This document shows positions 50,602-59,931 of a stretch of 64,000 bases of DNA, in pieces; position 1 is the stretch's first letter; every line of letters starts with the position of its first letter. The notes beneath the pieces were generated by a model. It was not told the origin of the DNA. It worked only from the letters and a program-made list of their open reading frames with translations, and did not search any database. This stretch comes from CAZPQK01 sp964588695 (GTDB lineage Bacteria > Krumholzibacteriota > Krumholzibacteriia > WVZY01 > JAKEHA01), in assembly GCA_964588695.1 (NCBI GenBank), contig CAZPQK010000015.1, positions 1-64,000 on the forward strand, in the 5' to 3' direction. The position numbers were made by a program, and so were the translations under genes.

Positions 50602-51536
50602 CGCCGCAGACTTCCATACCATCGAATGCACCGCTCGCCTAACGGCCCCAGCGGTAATAACGCTCGGGCGATTCGAGCACGACGGTTTTGCGGGTACAAC
50701 TCTAACGCTTTGTTAAAAGCAGCGCGCGCGTCCGCGCTACGTCCTTGAACTTGCCGTGCACGGCCTACATCGGCCCACCGAAAGCTTTTGGCAAGGCGGC
50801 ACGCTTCGGAAACTTGGGGCTGTCGTTCGGCGATGGCGTCGATGAGTTCTAACAATTGCGGAAGCATCCGTTCGGCGTCGGTAAAGTTGCCGCCGTGCTC
50901 GCGTCTCTCCAGAGCTTTACCGTGCACGTAGCGATGGGGCATGCGTTCAAGCAATCGCGTGTTCAGGTCAAAATCGTCAGACCCATAGCACACACTCTCC
51001 CGAAAACCTCCCACCGTATCGATCATTTCGCGGCGGTAGAGTGTCGCACCAATGTTCGCGTAGGGCCGCTGAACGAACGCGGCAAGCTGCGCGAAACGAT
51101 CGGTTCCACTTGCAACCGCTGGCGCGGCACGATCAGTCCCCGGAACGGGCTCCCGAGTTTCATAGTCCACCACCGAAACATCAGAAAACACGGCGAACAC
51201 GTCGGTTCCCAGGTGGCTCAGTGCCGGCATTTGCCATTTCAGTCGGCCGGGCATCCAGCAATCATCCTGATCCAGAAAACCAACAAACTCGCCCTGCGCC
51301 GCCGCCAGTCCGGTGTTGCGAGCCGCGGCAATGCCGCGATTGGTTTCGTGGCGTTCGACTCGGACTCGTGGATCGGTGAGTCGCGCGCCTAAAACTTCTC
51401 GCGACCCATCGGTCGACCCATCGTCGACCACCACCACTTCCAGGTTTCCCGACTGCGCAAGCACGCTATCAATGGCGGCGCCAACAAAACGCTCTCCGTT
51501 GTAGCACGGAACGATAACCGAAACCAGTGAACTCAC
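50598..51536 (-). CDS. Family 2 glycosyltransferase
   Basis: The 312-aa product has the GT-A opening VSVIVPCYNGERFVGAAIDSVL, VVVVDDGSTDGS and GFLDQDDCWMPGRL (D-x-D-D metal region). A helical C-terminal part with TPR-like A-R-A-A-F-N-K-A-L-E-L-Y-P segment follows. No membrane segment is evident. It is overlapped by the ClC gene upstream and the methyltransferase downstream, each by 4 bp. Confidence 0.93.
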   Translation of the reverse strand: MSSLVSVIVPCYNGERFVGAAIDSVLAQSGNLEVVVVDDGSTDGSREVLGARLTDPRVRVERHETNRGIAAARNTGLAAAQGEFVGFLDQDDCWMPGRLKWQMPALSHLGTDVFAVFSDVSVVDYETREPVPGTDRAAPAVASGTDRFAQLAAFVQRPYANIGATLYRREMIDTVGGFRESVCYGSDDFDLNTRLLERMPHRYVHGKALERREHGGNFTDAERMLPQLLELIDAIAERQPQVSEACRLAKSFRWADVGRARQVQGRSADARAAFNKALELYPQNRRARIARALLPLGPLGERCIRWYGSLRR

Positions 51537-53338
51537 CGCGAAGCCTCGCTGCGTAGCGCGCTGATCTTTTCGTAATAACTACTGATCACGTCGCGACGAC
51601 GAATCATTCCCAATATTTTAGTAGCGTCTTCGTCATCGACGACGGGAAGCTTGTCGACTTCCTGCTCGGTAAACTTGCGCAAAGTGCTCGCCAGGTTCTC
51701 GTTGAGGCTGACGGTTGACACCGGCGTTTCTGCCAGTTCCTTTATAATGATCAGGTTGTCGAGGTCGCGCTCAACCAGGATGTCGCGTACGTCGGCGATC
51801 GAAAAGATTCCGGTTAGTCGGCCGTCGCGGTCGACGACCGGAAAGTTCTGCTGATCGGTCTCGGTCATAATCGGCACAAATTCACGGAGCGTCATGCTTT
51901 CGGGAACGTACTGGAATTCGGCGTCCGGGTTGAAAATATCGCGCACGTACATTTCCTCCAGATAATCCTTAACAAAGTCACCGTAGTGCGCGGGCGAGTC
52001 GAACCGCGTGTCGACCTGGTTCTGATAAATGCTCCACCGACGCGACACCAGTAGTGCGATCGCACAAACCCACATTGCAGGCACTAACAAGCCATAGTTT
52101 CCGGTAAGCTCGCTAACCATGATGACAGTCGAGATAGGCGCGTTAGACACGGCAGAGAAAAATCCCGCCATCCCTACAATGACAAACGCTCCTGGTTGTG
52201 TCACTACCGACGGCCACCACAAGTTAAAAAGTTTCCCAACGGCGCCACCCAACGCGCCACCAATAACCACCGAAGGACCAAACACACCACCACTCCCGCC
52301 CGACCCGATAGAAAACGATGTGGTGACAATCTTGAACAAGGCAATCGCGAATAGCATGGTAATGGTGATGTTATTGTTGATCGCGTCCTGCACAACGCCA
52401 TAGCCAATGGCGAGTGTTTCTGGCAGGAAGAATCCCACGCACCCAGTCAACAGCCCTCCGAGAGCCGGCTTCCAGTAGTTGGAAATTGTAAGACGCTCGA
52501 AAAACTTACGGGTTTCGAACAATCCGTAGATGAGTAGGGGTGAAGCTGCGGCCACCGCGATGGCCAGTACCGTGTACGGCAACAACTCCAACGGGTTAGT
52601 AAACGCAAAGTCTGGGCGCGAAAACAGCGGTTGAAAACCAAAGAAGACACCAAAAGTGGAGTACGCGACGATCGTGGTCACAATCGCGGGAATCACGACT
52701 TCGTGCTCGAACTCGGGTTCGCGATACAAAATTTCGGCCGCGAATAGAGCGCCGGCTAGTGGCGCGCGGAAAATACTACCGATTCCTGCACCGAGCCCCG
52801 CGGCTAGCATGATACGGCGCGACCGGGGCGACATATTCATCCGTTCAGCCAGAAACGATCCAAATCCTGCGCCGATCTGTGCGATCGGACCTTCGCGACC
52901 GCCGGAACCACCGGACCCCAGAGTCACTGCGGCCGACAATGCCTTCACCAAAGGTACGCGCGCCCGAATCTTTCCCTGCTTGTTGTGGTAGGCGTCAATC
53001 GCCGCGTCGGTCCCGGGACCGGCGGCTTCGGGCGCAAATCGATAAACCAAGAAACCGCTGATCAGGCCGCCGAGTGCAGGTACAAAGAACAGCAGCCACC
53101 GTCGAAACGGAGTGCTGGTGGGCTCGAATATCTGCGCTTCGCCGGTTGGTGTCGCCGGCCGAAACCCGGCGATTTGATCCATAAACAAATGCGTTGCGCC
53201 TTGGGTGAGGTAGTTAAACGCAACCGCTGCAAGACCGGCCGCGACCCCAAGCAGCACGCCATACACGACATATACGCCAACCGAACGAATGTTGAGCGCG
53301 GAGATCAGCGCTGCGAGCAGTCGACTAAGGCGTCCCAT
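51533..53338 (-). CDS. ClC-type chloride channel/antiporter with C-terminal CBS pair
   Basis: The 601-aa product has the ClC core (about 20-440) with GSGGSGGREGP (selectivity loop and gating Glu), GSGGSGGVFGP and SNAPISTVIMVSELTGNY, then two CBS domains (about 470-595) with FPVVDRDGRLTGIFSIADVRD and LPVVDDEDATKILGMIRRRDV. The gating Glu is present, consistent with either H+/Cl- exchange or a channel. The first loop reads GSGGS where classical members have GSGIP. Inner-membrane protein. Confidence 0.94.
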   Translation of the reverse strand: MGRLSRLLAALISALNIRSVGVYVVYGVLLGVAAGLAAVAFNYLTQGATHLFMDQIAGFRPATPTGEAQIFEPTSTPFRRWLLFFVPALGGLISGFLVYRFAPEAAGPGTDAAIDAYHNKQGKIRARVPLVKALSAAVTLGSGGSGGREGPIAQIGAGFGSFLAERMNMSPRSRRIMLAAGLGAGIGSIFRAPLAGALFAAEILYREPEFEHEVVIPAIVTTIVAYSTFGVFFGFQPLFSRPDFAFTNPLELLPYTVLAIAVAAASPLLIYGLFETRKFFERLTISNYWKPALGGLLTGCVGFFLPETLAIGYGVVQDAINNNITITMLFAIALFKIVTTSFSIGSGGSGGVFGPSVVIGGALGGAVGKLFNLWWPSVVTQPGAFVIVGMAGFFSAVSNAPISTVIMVSELTGNYGLLVPAMWVCAIALLVSRRWSIYQNQVDTRFDSPAHYGDFVKDYLEEMYVRDIFNPDAEFQYVPESMTLREFVPIMTETDQQNFPVVDRDGRLTGIFSIADVRDILVERDLDNLIIIKELAETPVSTVSLNENLASTLRKFTEQEVDKLPVVDDEDATKILGMIRRRDVISSYYEKISALRSEASR

Positions 53339-53344
53339 AGACGG

Positions 53345-54991
53345 CTACACCGTAAACCGAGCGGCAATCGGCATTCGTCGCCCCATCCCAAACGCTTTTG
53401 ACGTTACTTTAATTCCCGGCGGTGCTTGCTTGCGTTTGTACTCGCTACGCCGCACAGCCGAGACCACCCACTCCACAATCGCTGCATCGTGCCCGCTTTC
53501 GCAGATTTGTTGCGGCGTTTGTGCAAGCTCGACGTAGCGATCCAAAATGTCGTCCAACACGTCATAGGGAGGCAGCGTGTCGCTGTCTAACTGGTCGGGT
53601 TTCAGTTCGGCCGAAGGCTGCTTGGTAATGGTCCGTAGCGGGATCCGCTCACCGTCACGATTAATAAACCTGGCGATGTTGTACACCATGGTTTTAGGAA
53701 CGTCCGAAATCACCGCAAGCCCGCCGCTCATGTCGCCGTAGAGCGTGCAGTAACCAACCGCCATCTCGCTTTTGTTACCCGTGGTCAGCAACAAATGCCC
53801 AAACTTATTGGAGTGGGCCATCAACAGGTTCCCGCGGATGCGCGCCTGGATGTTTTCTTCGGCCACCCCACTGGCTAGCCCAGAAAACGCCGGGGCCAAC
53901 GCTCGCGAATAAGCGTCCATGACGTCGCCGATCTCGATGGTATCAAAACCAATCCCGAGGTTCGCGGCCAGCGCGCGCGCGTCTTCTTTGCTGGCTGCCG
54001 ACGAATACGGAGACGGCATCGCCAGGCCGTGAACTTTGTCGGCCCCAATCGCGTCAACCGCAATAGTCGCGGTTAGCGCGGAATCAATACCGCCGGAAAG
54101 CCCCACCAGCGCACGAGTGAATCCGCACTTATGCAAATAGTCGCGCGTACCCAGCACCAGAGCCCGATAGATACTCTCCTCTTCGCTCAGAACTTCGTAA
54201 GCAAAACCTGGCGACGGCTGGGAAAGGTCAACCGTCTCGACCGCTTCGGTAAACATAGGAAGCGCAGCGGTCACCGACCCGTCGCCGGCGACGACCAGGC
54301 TACAACCATCAAACACAAGTTCGTCGTTCCCCCCTACCTGATTCACAAACACAAACGGTAACCCGTGACGCTTAGCATGGCTGGCAAGCAACTCGGCGCG
54401 GAAGGTGTCTTTTTCTAGCGCGAACGGCGATGCGGATATGTTAACCAGAAGGCTTGCCCCCTTAGCGGCAAGCTCCGATATCGGATCCATTTCGTAGGGC
54501 GCGTTGGGAAACAGCGCCGGGTCGTTCCACGCGTCTTCGCAAACCGACAGCCCTAACGTTTCACCCTTGAACGAATACACCGCGATTGTTTCCGCCGCGC
54601 TAAAGTATCGCGCCTCATCAAACACATCATAGGTGGGAAGCAGGGTCTTGTCCTGACGATGGAGCGTTTCGCCGTTGTGAACCAGCACGGCGGCGTTGGC
54701 GATTGGCTTTCCCGAATTGTGAGTAGTGGGCAACGGCAATCCGACTACTATGCCGAGGTTGGGAAAGTGTCGTGACGCTTCTTCGATAGCGTCCAACGCG
54801 GCTCCGCACTGCGCAACAAAGGCGTTCCGCTCTAGCAAATCCAGCGGCGGATAACCGCTAAGGCATAGCTCGGGAAAGACGATCAGATCGGCGCCGGCGT
54901 GATCCGCTACCGGCAGGTGATCCAGAATTCGCTCCAGGTTTCCGTCTACGTCGCCAACGACAGGATTTATTTGTGCCAGGGTGACTTTCAC
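53345..54991 (-). CDS. nadE: Glutamine-dependent NAD+ synthetase
   Basis: NadE amidates NaAD to NAD+ using glutamine. The 548-aa product has an N-terminal nitrilase domain (1-250) with VFPELCLSGYPP (Glu), DKTLLPTYDVFDE (Lys) and LSVCEDAWND (Cys), and a C-terminal synthetase domain with VGLSGGIDSALT (PPi loop), GNKSEMAVGYCTLYGDMSGG and PSAELKPDQLD. The length fits the two-domain form. Its promoter is at 55064-55093. It lies 6 bp before the ClC gene. Confidence 0.97.
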   Translation of the reverse strand: MKVTLAQINPVVGDVDGNLERILDHLPVADHAGADLIVFPELCLSGYPPLDLLERNAFVAQCGAALDAIEEASRHFPNLGIVVGLPLPTTHNSGKPIANAAVLVHNGETLHRQDKTLLPTYDVFDEARYFSAAETIAVYSFKGETLGLSVCEDAWNDPALFPNAPYEMDPISELAAKGASLLVNISASPFALEKDTFRAELLASHAKRHGLPFVFVNQVGGNDELVFDGCSLVVAGDGSVTAALPMFTEAVETVDLSQPSPGFAYEVLSEEESIYRALVLGTRDYLHKCGFTRALVGLSGGIDSALTATIAVDAIGADKVHGLAMPSPYSSAASKEDARALAANLGIGFDTIEIGDVMDAYSRALAPAFSGLASGVAEENIQARIRGNLLMAHSNKFGHLLLTTGNKSEMAVGYCTLYGDMSGGLAVISDVPKTMVYNIARFINRDGERIPLRTITKQPSAELKPDQLDSDTLPPYDVLDDILDRYVELAQTPQQICESGHDAAIVEWVVSAVRRSEYKRKQAPPGIKVTSKAFGMGRRMPIAARFTV

Positions 54992-55063
54992 TGTTTCGTA
55001 AGCCGTTGTTTATAAAGAAATTGGCGGGTCGCGAACGACAGCCGCGGCCGGACTCGTGGGCGT

Positions 55064-55093
55064 AGTATAGTCGGGTTTTTCGTGACCGGTCAA
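55064..55093 (-). promoter_or_regulatory. Sigma-70 promoter of nadE
   Basis: On the minus strand TTGACC (55088-55093) and TATACT (55064-55069) are 18 bp apart, about 73 bp before the nadE start. It probably drives nadE-ClC-GT2-methyltransferase-acyP, which are all overlapping or close. Confidence 0.7.
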
Positions 55094-55199
55094 CGGTCGC
55101 CCGTGTCTAAGTTATTGAAGAATTGTTTTTTGCGTGCGTTCCCAAATCTCAGCGTGTTATCTTCCCGGCGTTCCCACGGAAGATCGGCAAGGAGAAATC

Positions 55200-56036
55200 A
55201 TGATGATCCGAATTCGTTCGTTGAACCGCCAGAAACTCAGCTACGTCGCCGCGGTTTGTCTGCTCGGCTTCGTTGCGGCCTGCACAACCGTTGCCGTGAC
55301 CGGGCGCCAGCAGCTTAACCTGATTCCCGCGTCGCAGATGAACGCGCTGAGCTTTTCTCAGTATCAGCAATTTCTTAGCGAAAACCCGGTAAGCAACGAC
55401 TCACAATCGACCGCGATGGTCCGCCGCGTCGGGCACCGGATTCAGCAAGCGGTTGAACTCCACCTCAAAGAAATCGGCGCCGCCGGAACTCTCGACGGTT
55501 ACGAGTGGGAGTTTAACCTTATCGAAGAAGACGTGGTGAACGCGTGGGCGATGCCCGGCGGCAAAGTAGTGGTTTACACGGGTCTTTTGCCAGTGGCGCA
55601 AACCGAAGCTGGCCTGGCGGTGGTCATGGGTCACGAGATCGCGCATGCGATCGCGCAGCACGGCAACGAACGCATGAGCCGAGGAATGGTTTTGGAGTTT
55701 GGGTCGCTGGCGCTGTCTAAAGCGCTCGAACGAAACTCGCAGCTAACGCAGTCGATCTTTATGACCGCGTTTGGAGTCGGTGCACAGTTTGGATCGGTAC
55801 TACCTCATGGCCGCATGCAGGAAAGCGAAGCCGATGAGTTGGGCCTTATCTTTATGGCAATCGCCGGCTACGACCCGCGCGAAGCCGTACCGTTTTGGGA
55901 ACGCATGGCAGCAGCGGGTGGCGGCAGTCCGCCCGAATTTCTAAGCACGCACCCGTCGGCGTCAACCCGAATTGCCGACTTGCAAGAGCAAATGCCACGG
56001 GCATTGGAGTACTACAACAAGTCATCGTTACGCTAG
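55200..56036 (+). CDS. M48-family metalloprotease lipoprotein
   Basis: The 278-aa product has a lipobox (FVAAC, Cys28 from this start), the zinc motif HEIAH at about 145-149 and the third ligand region ESEADELG. It closes with FLSTHPSASTRIADL, typical of BepA/LoiP-like M48 periplasmic proteases that help outer-membrane quality control. AAGGAG precedes paired ATGs at 55200 and 55203; the first is used. The family often has C-terminal TPRs, absent here. A second M48 gene lies at 57505. Confidence 0.94.
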   Translation: MMIRIRSLNRQKLSYVAAVCLLGFVAACTTVAVTGRQQLNLIPASQMNALSFSQYQQFLSENPVSNDSQSTAMVRRVGHRIQQAVELHLKEIGAAGTLDGYEWEFNLIEEDVVNAWAMPGGKVVVYTGLLPVAQTEAGLAVVMGHEIAHAIAQHGNERMSRGMVLEFGSLALSKALERNSQLTQSIFMTAFGVGAQFGSVLPHGRMQESEADELGLIFMAIAGYDPREAVPFWERMAAAGGGSPPEFLSTHPSASTRIADLQEQMPRALEYYNKSSLR

Positions 56037-56088
56037 TCGGCGATTGTAAACTGGCGTTACCAAGCCTCGGTCCCTGGCCGAGGCTTTC

Positions 56089-56289
56089 CTATTTCCCTTT
56101 CCACACCGCTGCGTCGATGATGGCCCACAGATGAATTATCCAGCCCAAGAGGAAATACCAGAGCACGCTGGCGAGTACGAACATGAAGATCCCTCGCCAC
56201 ATGCGTCCCTGGAGTAACTGCCCCAGCCCCGGGATAAAGAAGCTCGCCAACGCGGAAATAACGTTTCCCGCCGAACCTTGTCCTGCCAT
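56089..56289 (-). CDS. Small membrane protein with FFIPGLGQLLQG motif
   Basis: The 66-aa product has two hydrophobic segments, about 9-25 and 33-58, and the motif ASFFIPGLGQLLQGRMWRG, seen in short TM2-like inner-membrane proteins. Function is unknown. It ends 53 bp past the M48 stop on the opposite strand and is followed upstream by the DinB gene 12 bp away, so they are probably one transcript. Confidence 0.75.
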   Translation of the reverse strand: MAGQGSAGNVISALASFFIPGLGQLLQGRMWRGIFMFVLASVLWYFLLGWIIHLWAIIDAAVWKGK

Positions 56290-56301
56290 CAGAAACTCCT
56301 T

Positions 56302-56793
56302 CTACCTCTCGTCGGCCGTTGGGCCGTACACTGCCGGGACCCGGGCGCCCGCAAGACGCAGATACACACCAAGCTGCGCGCGATGATGGATCATGTGGTT
56401 CATAACGAACGACCGCAGAACCGCCGCGCGCGGCAACGTCATTACATGGTGTCCGCCTGCCTCCGCCGTCCAGTCGGCCAGCAAATGATCGTCACTCGCT
56501 TTGGCAATAAGGTCGCGGGCACGCTTCACGGTTTGATCGTACTCGCTTAGGGCGATGTCTACACTGGACAGTGCTTCGCGCGGCGGTATCTTAGCAAAGT
56601 CCAGCACTTCGGTTTCGATGGTGGTGGTGGCCCATTGCGGAACATTGACTAAGTGCGTCATCAGCTCTCCCATGGTCCACGCGCTGTCCCACGGCTTAAA
56701 GTCAAGCTTGTCGTTGGGGACGTGTTCAACGACTGTGCGCGTAAGCGCCATTTCGTGATCAAATTCGTCCAACATTCCTGCTGCTATCGACAT
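56302..56793 (-). CDS. DinB-family protein
   Basis: The 163-aa four-helix protein has the DinB pattern: MLDEFDHEMALTRTVVEHVP, FKPWDSAWTMGELMTHLVNVPQW and RSFVMNHMIHHRAQLGVYLRL, where the histidines in T-H-L-V and M-I-H-H-R-x-Q bind metal. It may be a thiol-dependent transferase or hydrolase; the substrate is unknown. The ATG at 56793 has AAGGAG upstream; the frame opens 13 codons further up. Confidence 0.92.
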   Translation of the reverse strand: MSIAAGMLDEFDHEMALTRTVVEHVPNDKLDFKPWDSAWTMGELMTHLVNVPQWATTTIETEVLDFAKIPPREALSSVDIALSEYDQTVKRARDLIAKASDDHLLADWTAEAGGHHVMTLPRAAVLRSFVMNHMIHHRAQLGVYLRLAGARVPAVYGPTADER

Positions 56794-56832
56794 TCTGAAA
56801 CTCCTTTGCAAGTCACACGACGTAGTATACAC

Positions 56833-56863
56833 AAAAAACCCCGGCGATTATTCACCGGGGTTT
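56833..56863 (-). terminator. Terminator of the rpmB-rpmG operon
   Basis: AAACCCCGG (56836-56844) pairs with CCGGGGTTT (56855-56863); on the minus strand the stem is followed by TTTTTTG. It lies about 22 bp after the rpmG stop and just before dinB. Confidence 0.85.
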
Positions 56864-56884
56864 CTTGGTAATCTAGAATCTGCG

Positions 56885-57052
56885 CTATCGCGTTTCTTTA
56901 TACACGACGTGCTTGCGCAGCACGGGATCGTAGCGACGAAGCTCGATACGGTCGGGCGTGTTCCGCTTGTTCTTGGTGGTCGTGAACATGTGTGGGCTTT
57001 CCGTACTCTTCATCTTGATGGTTTCGCGCGCGCCGGTTTTTTTCTTTCCCAT
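56885..57052 (-). CDS. rpmG: 50S ribosomal protein L33
   Basis: This small gene of 55 codons reads MGKKKTGARETIKMKSTE, then FTTTKNKRNTPDRIELRRYDP and ends in LRKHVVYKETR. It is L33 of the cysteine-free (C-minus) type, lacking the two CxxC zinc knuckles. It lies 22 bp after rpmB and before a strong terminator. Confidence 0.96.
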   Translation of the reverse strand: MGKKKTGARETIKMKSTESPHMFTTTKNKRNTPDRIELRRYDPVLRKHVVYKETR

Positions 57053-57074
57053 AGTTTACTCCTTAGCCGCAGCC

Positions 57075-57314
57075 CTAAGTAATATCCTTCAAAGTGAGTC
57101 CCTGTTCGCGCAGGTATGGCAGTAACCCTTTCTTGCTGACGGTACGCAAGGCGCGAGTGGACAGCTTGACGCGAACAAAACGGCCCAGCTCTTCTACGTA
57201 AAGGCGCTTGGACTGTAGGTTCGGGAGCTGACGACGTTTGACGCGGTTGTTCGCGTGCGAAACGTGGTTGCCAACCAGCGGGCGCTTCCCGGTGAGTTTG
57301 CACTTCCGTGCCAT
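57075..57314 (-). CDS. rpmB: 50S ribosomal protein L28
   Basis: The 79-aa product starts MARKCKLTGKRPLVGNHVSHANN and continues KRRQLPNLQSKRLYVEELGRFVRVKLSTRALRT, the standard L28. Only one cysteine is present, so the zinc-free form is likely, matching the neighbouring L33. Both ribosomal genes form a two-gene operon with its own promoter. Confidence 0.97.
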   Translation of the reverse strand: MARKCKLTGKRPLVGNHVSHANNRVKRRQLPNLQSKRLYVEELGRFVRVKLSTRALRTVSKKGLLPYLREQGLTLKDIT

Positions 57315-57394
57315 GGTAATTCCTTTCCTGCCGGGCAGTTACGGTAGCCCGGGGACGAACAATGTCCGGTAATTGGAAAATTCGGTATCGGAGA

Positions 57395-57423
57395 AATGTA
57401 TAGGAAGAAAGGGGTTACGTCAA
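57395..57423 (-). promoter_or_regulatory. Promoter of rpmB-rpmG
   Basis: On the minus strand TTGACG (57418-57423) and TACATT (57395-57400) are 17 bp apart. A TATACA box at a 15-bp spacing is an alternative. The -35 box lies inside the hairpin at 57411-57427. Confidence 0.5.
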
Positions 57424-57427
57424 CCCC
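57411..57427 (-). terminator. Hairpin after the second M48 gene
   Basis: GGGGTT-ACGTC-AACCCC forms a 6-bp stem, followed on the minus strand by TTTCTT. It lies about 78 bp past the stop at 57505. It overlaps the rpmB promoter, so it may both stop upstream transcription and shape the promoter. Confidence 0.55.
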
Positions 57428-57504
57428 TCAAGGCCAGGCAACTCGTGCCGGGCGCAACGTGGCGGCGAACCCACTACAGGCATAATCGCCTGTATAACAA
57501 CCGG

Positions 57505-58386
57505 TTACTGTGTCAGACCGGGGGGAAGCCCCTGCGGAAACTCGTCCCTGATGGCGGCTTCGATCGCCTCGACCCGGTTCTCCGGATACGGGTGCGTGCT
57601 CATAAACTCGGGCTGTTGGTTTCCGCCCGAAGCTTCGGCCAGCACTTTCATTACCTGGATCAGACTTCTCGGATCATAGCCCGCTTGCCCCATGAACCTT
57701 ACCCCAAGGCGGTCGGACTCAAGTTCGTCTTCGCGGCCGTACTTCATGTTTACCAATTGGCCCACCATCTGCGCCACGCGCGCGTTGTTGCCGTCGGTCG
57801 CAACAACGACCGCGCCAATAAGCCCTTGAGTCAACCCGGACTTGGCAATTCGTTGTGCCCCGTGGCGCGCAATAACATGCGCGATCTCATGGCCGAGAAC
57901 GCCGGCTACTTCGCTCTCGCTACCCAAGCGCCGAAACAGCGCCATGGTAATGAACACCTGGCCGCCGGGCAGCGCAAAAGCGTTGACGGTTTGCTCGTCG
58001 GCGAGCAGATGAAAGTCAAACTCCCAATCGGTACCGGCCGCGTCGCTACGCTGCACAATTCGATTCCCAATCCGATCCAACGCCGTTTGCAGTCGCTCGT
58101 CGGGGTAATGGCCACCGTGCTGCTGAATCATGGTCGGGGCGGCTTGGAGCCCCAGGGCAATTTCCTGTCGCGGTGTAATACTCACGTGTTGTGATTCGCC
58201 GGTAACGGGGTTGTACTGCTTTGATCCCAAGTAGGAGCACAACGAAAAACCGGCGACGACAAGTGCCAGCAGCAACCGAGCTTTGCCGTTGCGACGTGGG
58301 CCACCACGAAGGGTCCGGCGCGCCCGATAGCGCGACTGACCAAACGACATCGCGGGTTGATTCGTTCGCCGGGTTCTAATTCGCAT
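57505..58386 (-). CDS. M48-family metalloprotease (single-pass membrane)
   Basis: The 293-aa product has an Arg-rich N-terminus, one hydrophobic segment (ARLLLALVVAGFSLCSYLG, about 36-55) and an M48 domain with GHEIAHVIARHGAQRIAK, the DELESDRLGVRFM third ligand and FMSTHPYPENRVEAI. The C of FSLCSYL could be lipidated, but the long basic lead argues for a signal anchor. It may begin at 58386 or at an internal ATG at 58350. It overlaps the membrane protein gene by 11 bp. It shares function class, not close sequence, with the gene at 55200. Confidence 0.93.
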   Translation of the reverse strand: MRIRTRRTNQPAMSFGQSRYRARRTLRGGPRRNGKARLLLALVVAGFSLCSYLGSKQYNPVTGESQHVSITPRQEIALGLQAAPTMIQQHGGHYPDERLQTALDRIGNRIVQRSDAAGTDWEFDFHLLADEQTVNAFALPGGQVFITMALFRRLGSESEVAGVLGHEIAHVIARHGAQRIAKSGLTQGLIGAVVVATDGNNARVAQMVGQLVNMKYGREDELESDRLGVRFMGQAGYDPRSLIQVMKVLAEASGGNQQPEFMSTHPYPENRVEAIEAAIRDEFPQGLPPGLTQ

Positions 58387-58885
58387 GGTCGGCTACTTTC
58401 GTAGAGCCTTCGACGTCGTCCACATCCAGCGCTTCGTAAACCCCGCCAGCTAGCGCGCCAAACAAAACATGCGCCAGGACCACCGATGTACTGCGGATCG
58501 CAAAGAACCACGGGAAGAAGTAGGTGAATGTGTAGAAGTTGATCGCATAGATAGCGAGGCCCAGAAACGCCCCTCCGATGATGCCGGTTACCAGGCCGCC
58601 GCGATGGATTATGAACGCGATCGTCATCGCGTAAACCATCGACAAAACCAGATGAGTGAGAATCGCGACCGCCAGAGCGGCGCCACTAAACGATGCCGGC
58701 GGCGGCAGGATATCCTGCCCCAAAACCGGCGAGGCAAGAAATCGGACCACAACCCACGCGCTGATGTCGGTAGTGGCCGGGACCGCCACTAGCATGACCG
58801 CTAAAAACGAAAGGCCCGCGACGACGCCAGACCACACGGCGGCGGTCCAATCGAAGTAAGATTTTTGCTCTCGGGTTGAACTCAT
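58376..58885 (-). CDS. Four-pass membrane protein of unknown function
   Basis: The 169-aa product has four hydrophobic segments, about 15-38, 65-90, 95-118 and 128-150. A loop between the first two carries ASPVLGQDILPPPASF. It ends in an acidic tail (EALDVDDVEGSTKVADHAN). I do not recognise the family. Position overlapping the M48 gene suggests an envelope role. Confidence 0.7.
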   Translation of the reverse strand: MSSTREQKSYFDWTAAVWSGVVAGLSFLAVMLVAVPATTDISAWVVVRFLASPVLGQDILPPPASFSGAALAVAILTHLVLSMVYAMTIAFIIHRGGLVTGIIGGAFLGLAIYAINFYTFTYFFPWFFAIRSTSVVLAHVLFGALAGGVYEALDVDDVEGSTKVADHAN

Positions 58886-58935
58886 TAACTCCTCCGACCC
58901 GGGCCGGACGTCTCAAGTCACATTTGTTTTGGGTG

Positions 58936-59931
58936 TTAAAACTGGCGAGTGACCAGGCCGTCATAAAGCGACTGTGCCATTACGCGAAGTCCCGCCGCGT
59001 TGTTGTGCGGGTCTACCAACGAGTTGCGATACTCGGGCAGGTACAAGTCCGTCGGGAACCGAACCACATCGACGCCGAGTTCCGCAAACAAGCGGCCGTA
59101 AGCGTCTAGCGGCACTTTCACAAACTCGACGCGTTCGTCTCCGTAAAAGAATACGACCAGGTCGATGTCGTGTTCGCGGCAGTAGCGTACCACACCGGCT
59201 GCCGCGTCGCGCACGTCCCGCCAGGCTGGAGCAGTCTCGTCGAAGCGCGCGATAAGGTCGCTTCGCGTGGAACTCGACCGTCGTAACCAGCGAACTGTCG
59301 AAAGCACAAACGAGTTGGAAACGATCCACACTTTGACTTTACCCAGGCGGGCCCGTAACCCATCGGGCTCGGGTGGCTCCGCGCCCAGCAGTTCCGTTCT
59401 GGGCACGCTCGTCCGCCCCGTGCGCTTGGGGTTGGCGTCGTTGTTAACGACGACCCAGGCAATGACGTCGGGATTAATCTGTTCTCCGTGAGCGGCCAGA
59501 AACTCGTATTGATTGCGAGTGTTCCAGGAGCCAACACCGGCGCCCACGACGTCCCACCCTGCGTCGTTGTCGTCAGCAATCCCTTGCAATTGCATCGACG
59601 GCACGCTGGCCTGGGGAGCGCCCCAACCAAACACGACAGAGTCACCCAAGATCATGACGCGCTTTTTGTCGGGAGCAGGCCTGGAAGAAAACTCGGGCGT
59701 ACGTAAACCCATCGAGTTCGTTTGGACTCGAACTCCCTGGTACTTCTTGTCAAGATTAGCGCGATGAATGTACGCGTAGCGATCGTCGGGCCGCATGTCA
59801 TCAAAGTAGCGCGCGGCTTCGCGGAAGTATGCGATGCCCATCGGATCGGCTATTCGTAGGAAAACCTCCAGCAGAACAAATACAACTGCCAGGGTAAACA
59901 CGACGTAGCGTATGGCACCGCGCAGCTTCAC
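58936..59931 (-). CDS. SGNH/GDSL-type hydrolase with N-terminal membrane anchor
   Basis: The 331-aa product has an N-terminal membrane helix (about 7-28), then a block I motif VMILGDSVVFGWGA (catalytic Ser), a block III-like N in WVVVNNDAN and a terminal DPHNNAAGLRVMA holding the Asp-x-His pair. SGNH enzymes deacylate or deacetylate lipids and glycans; given the anchor it probably acts at the outer face of the membrane, perhaps on surface glycan. It abuts the SDR gene. Confidence 0.88.
   Translation of the reverse strand: MKLRGAIRYVVFTLAVVFVLLEVFLRIADPMGIAYFREAARYFDDMRPDDRYAYIHRANLDKKYQGVRVQTNSMGLRTPEFSSRPAPDKKRVMILGDSVVFGWGAPQASVPSMQLQGIADDNDAGWDVVGAGVGSWNTRNQYEFLAAHGEQINPDVIAWVVVNNDANPKRTGRTSVPRTELLGAEPPEPDGLRARLGKVKVWIVSNSFVLSTVRWLRRSSSTRSDLIARFDETAPAWRDVRDAAAGVVRYCREHDIDLVVFFYGDERVEFVKVPLDAYGRLFAELGVDVVRFPTDLYLPEYRNSLVDPHNNAAGLRVMAQSLYDGLVTRQF

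Noticed and set aside
57505..58386. The two M48 proteases as a recent duplication
   Set aside because: They share only the motif regions (HEIAH, E-D third ligand, THP end); N-termini, anchoring and spacing differ, so they are separate subfamilies.
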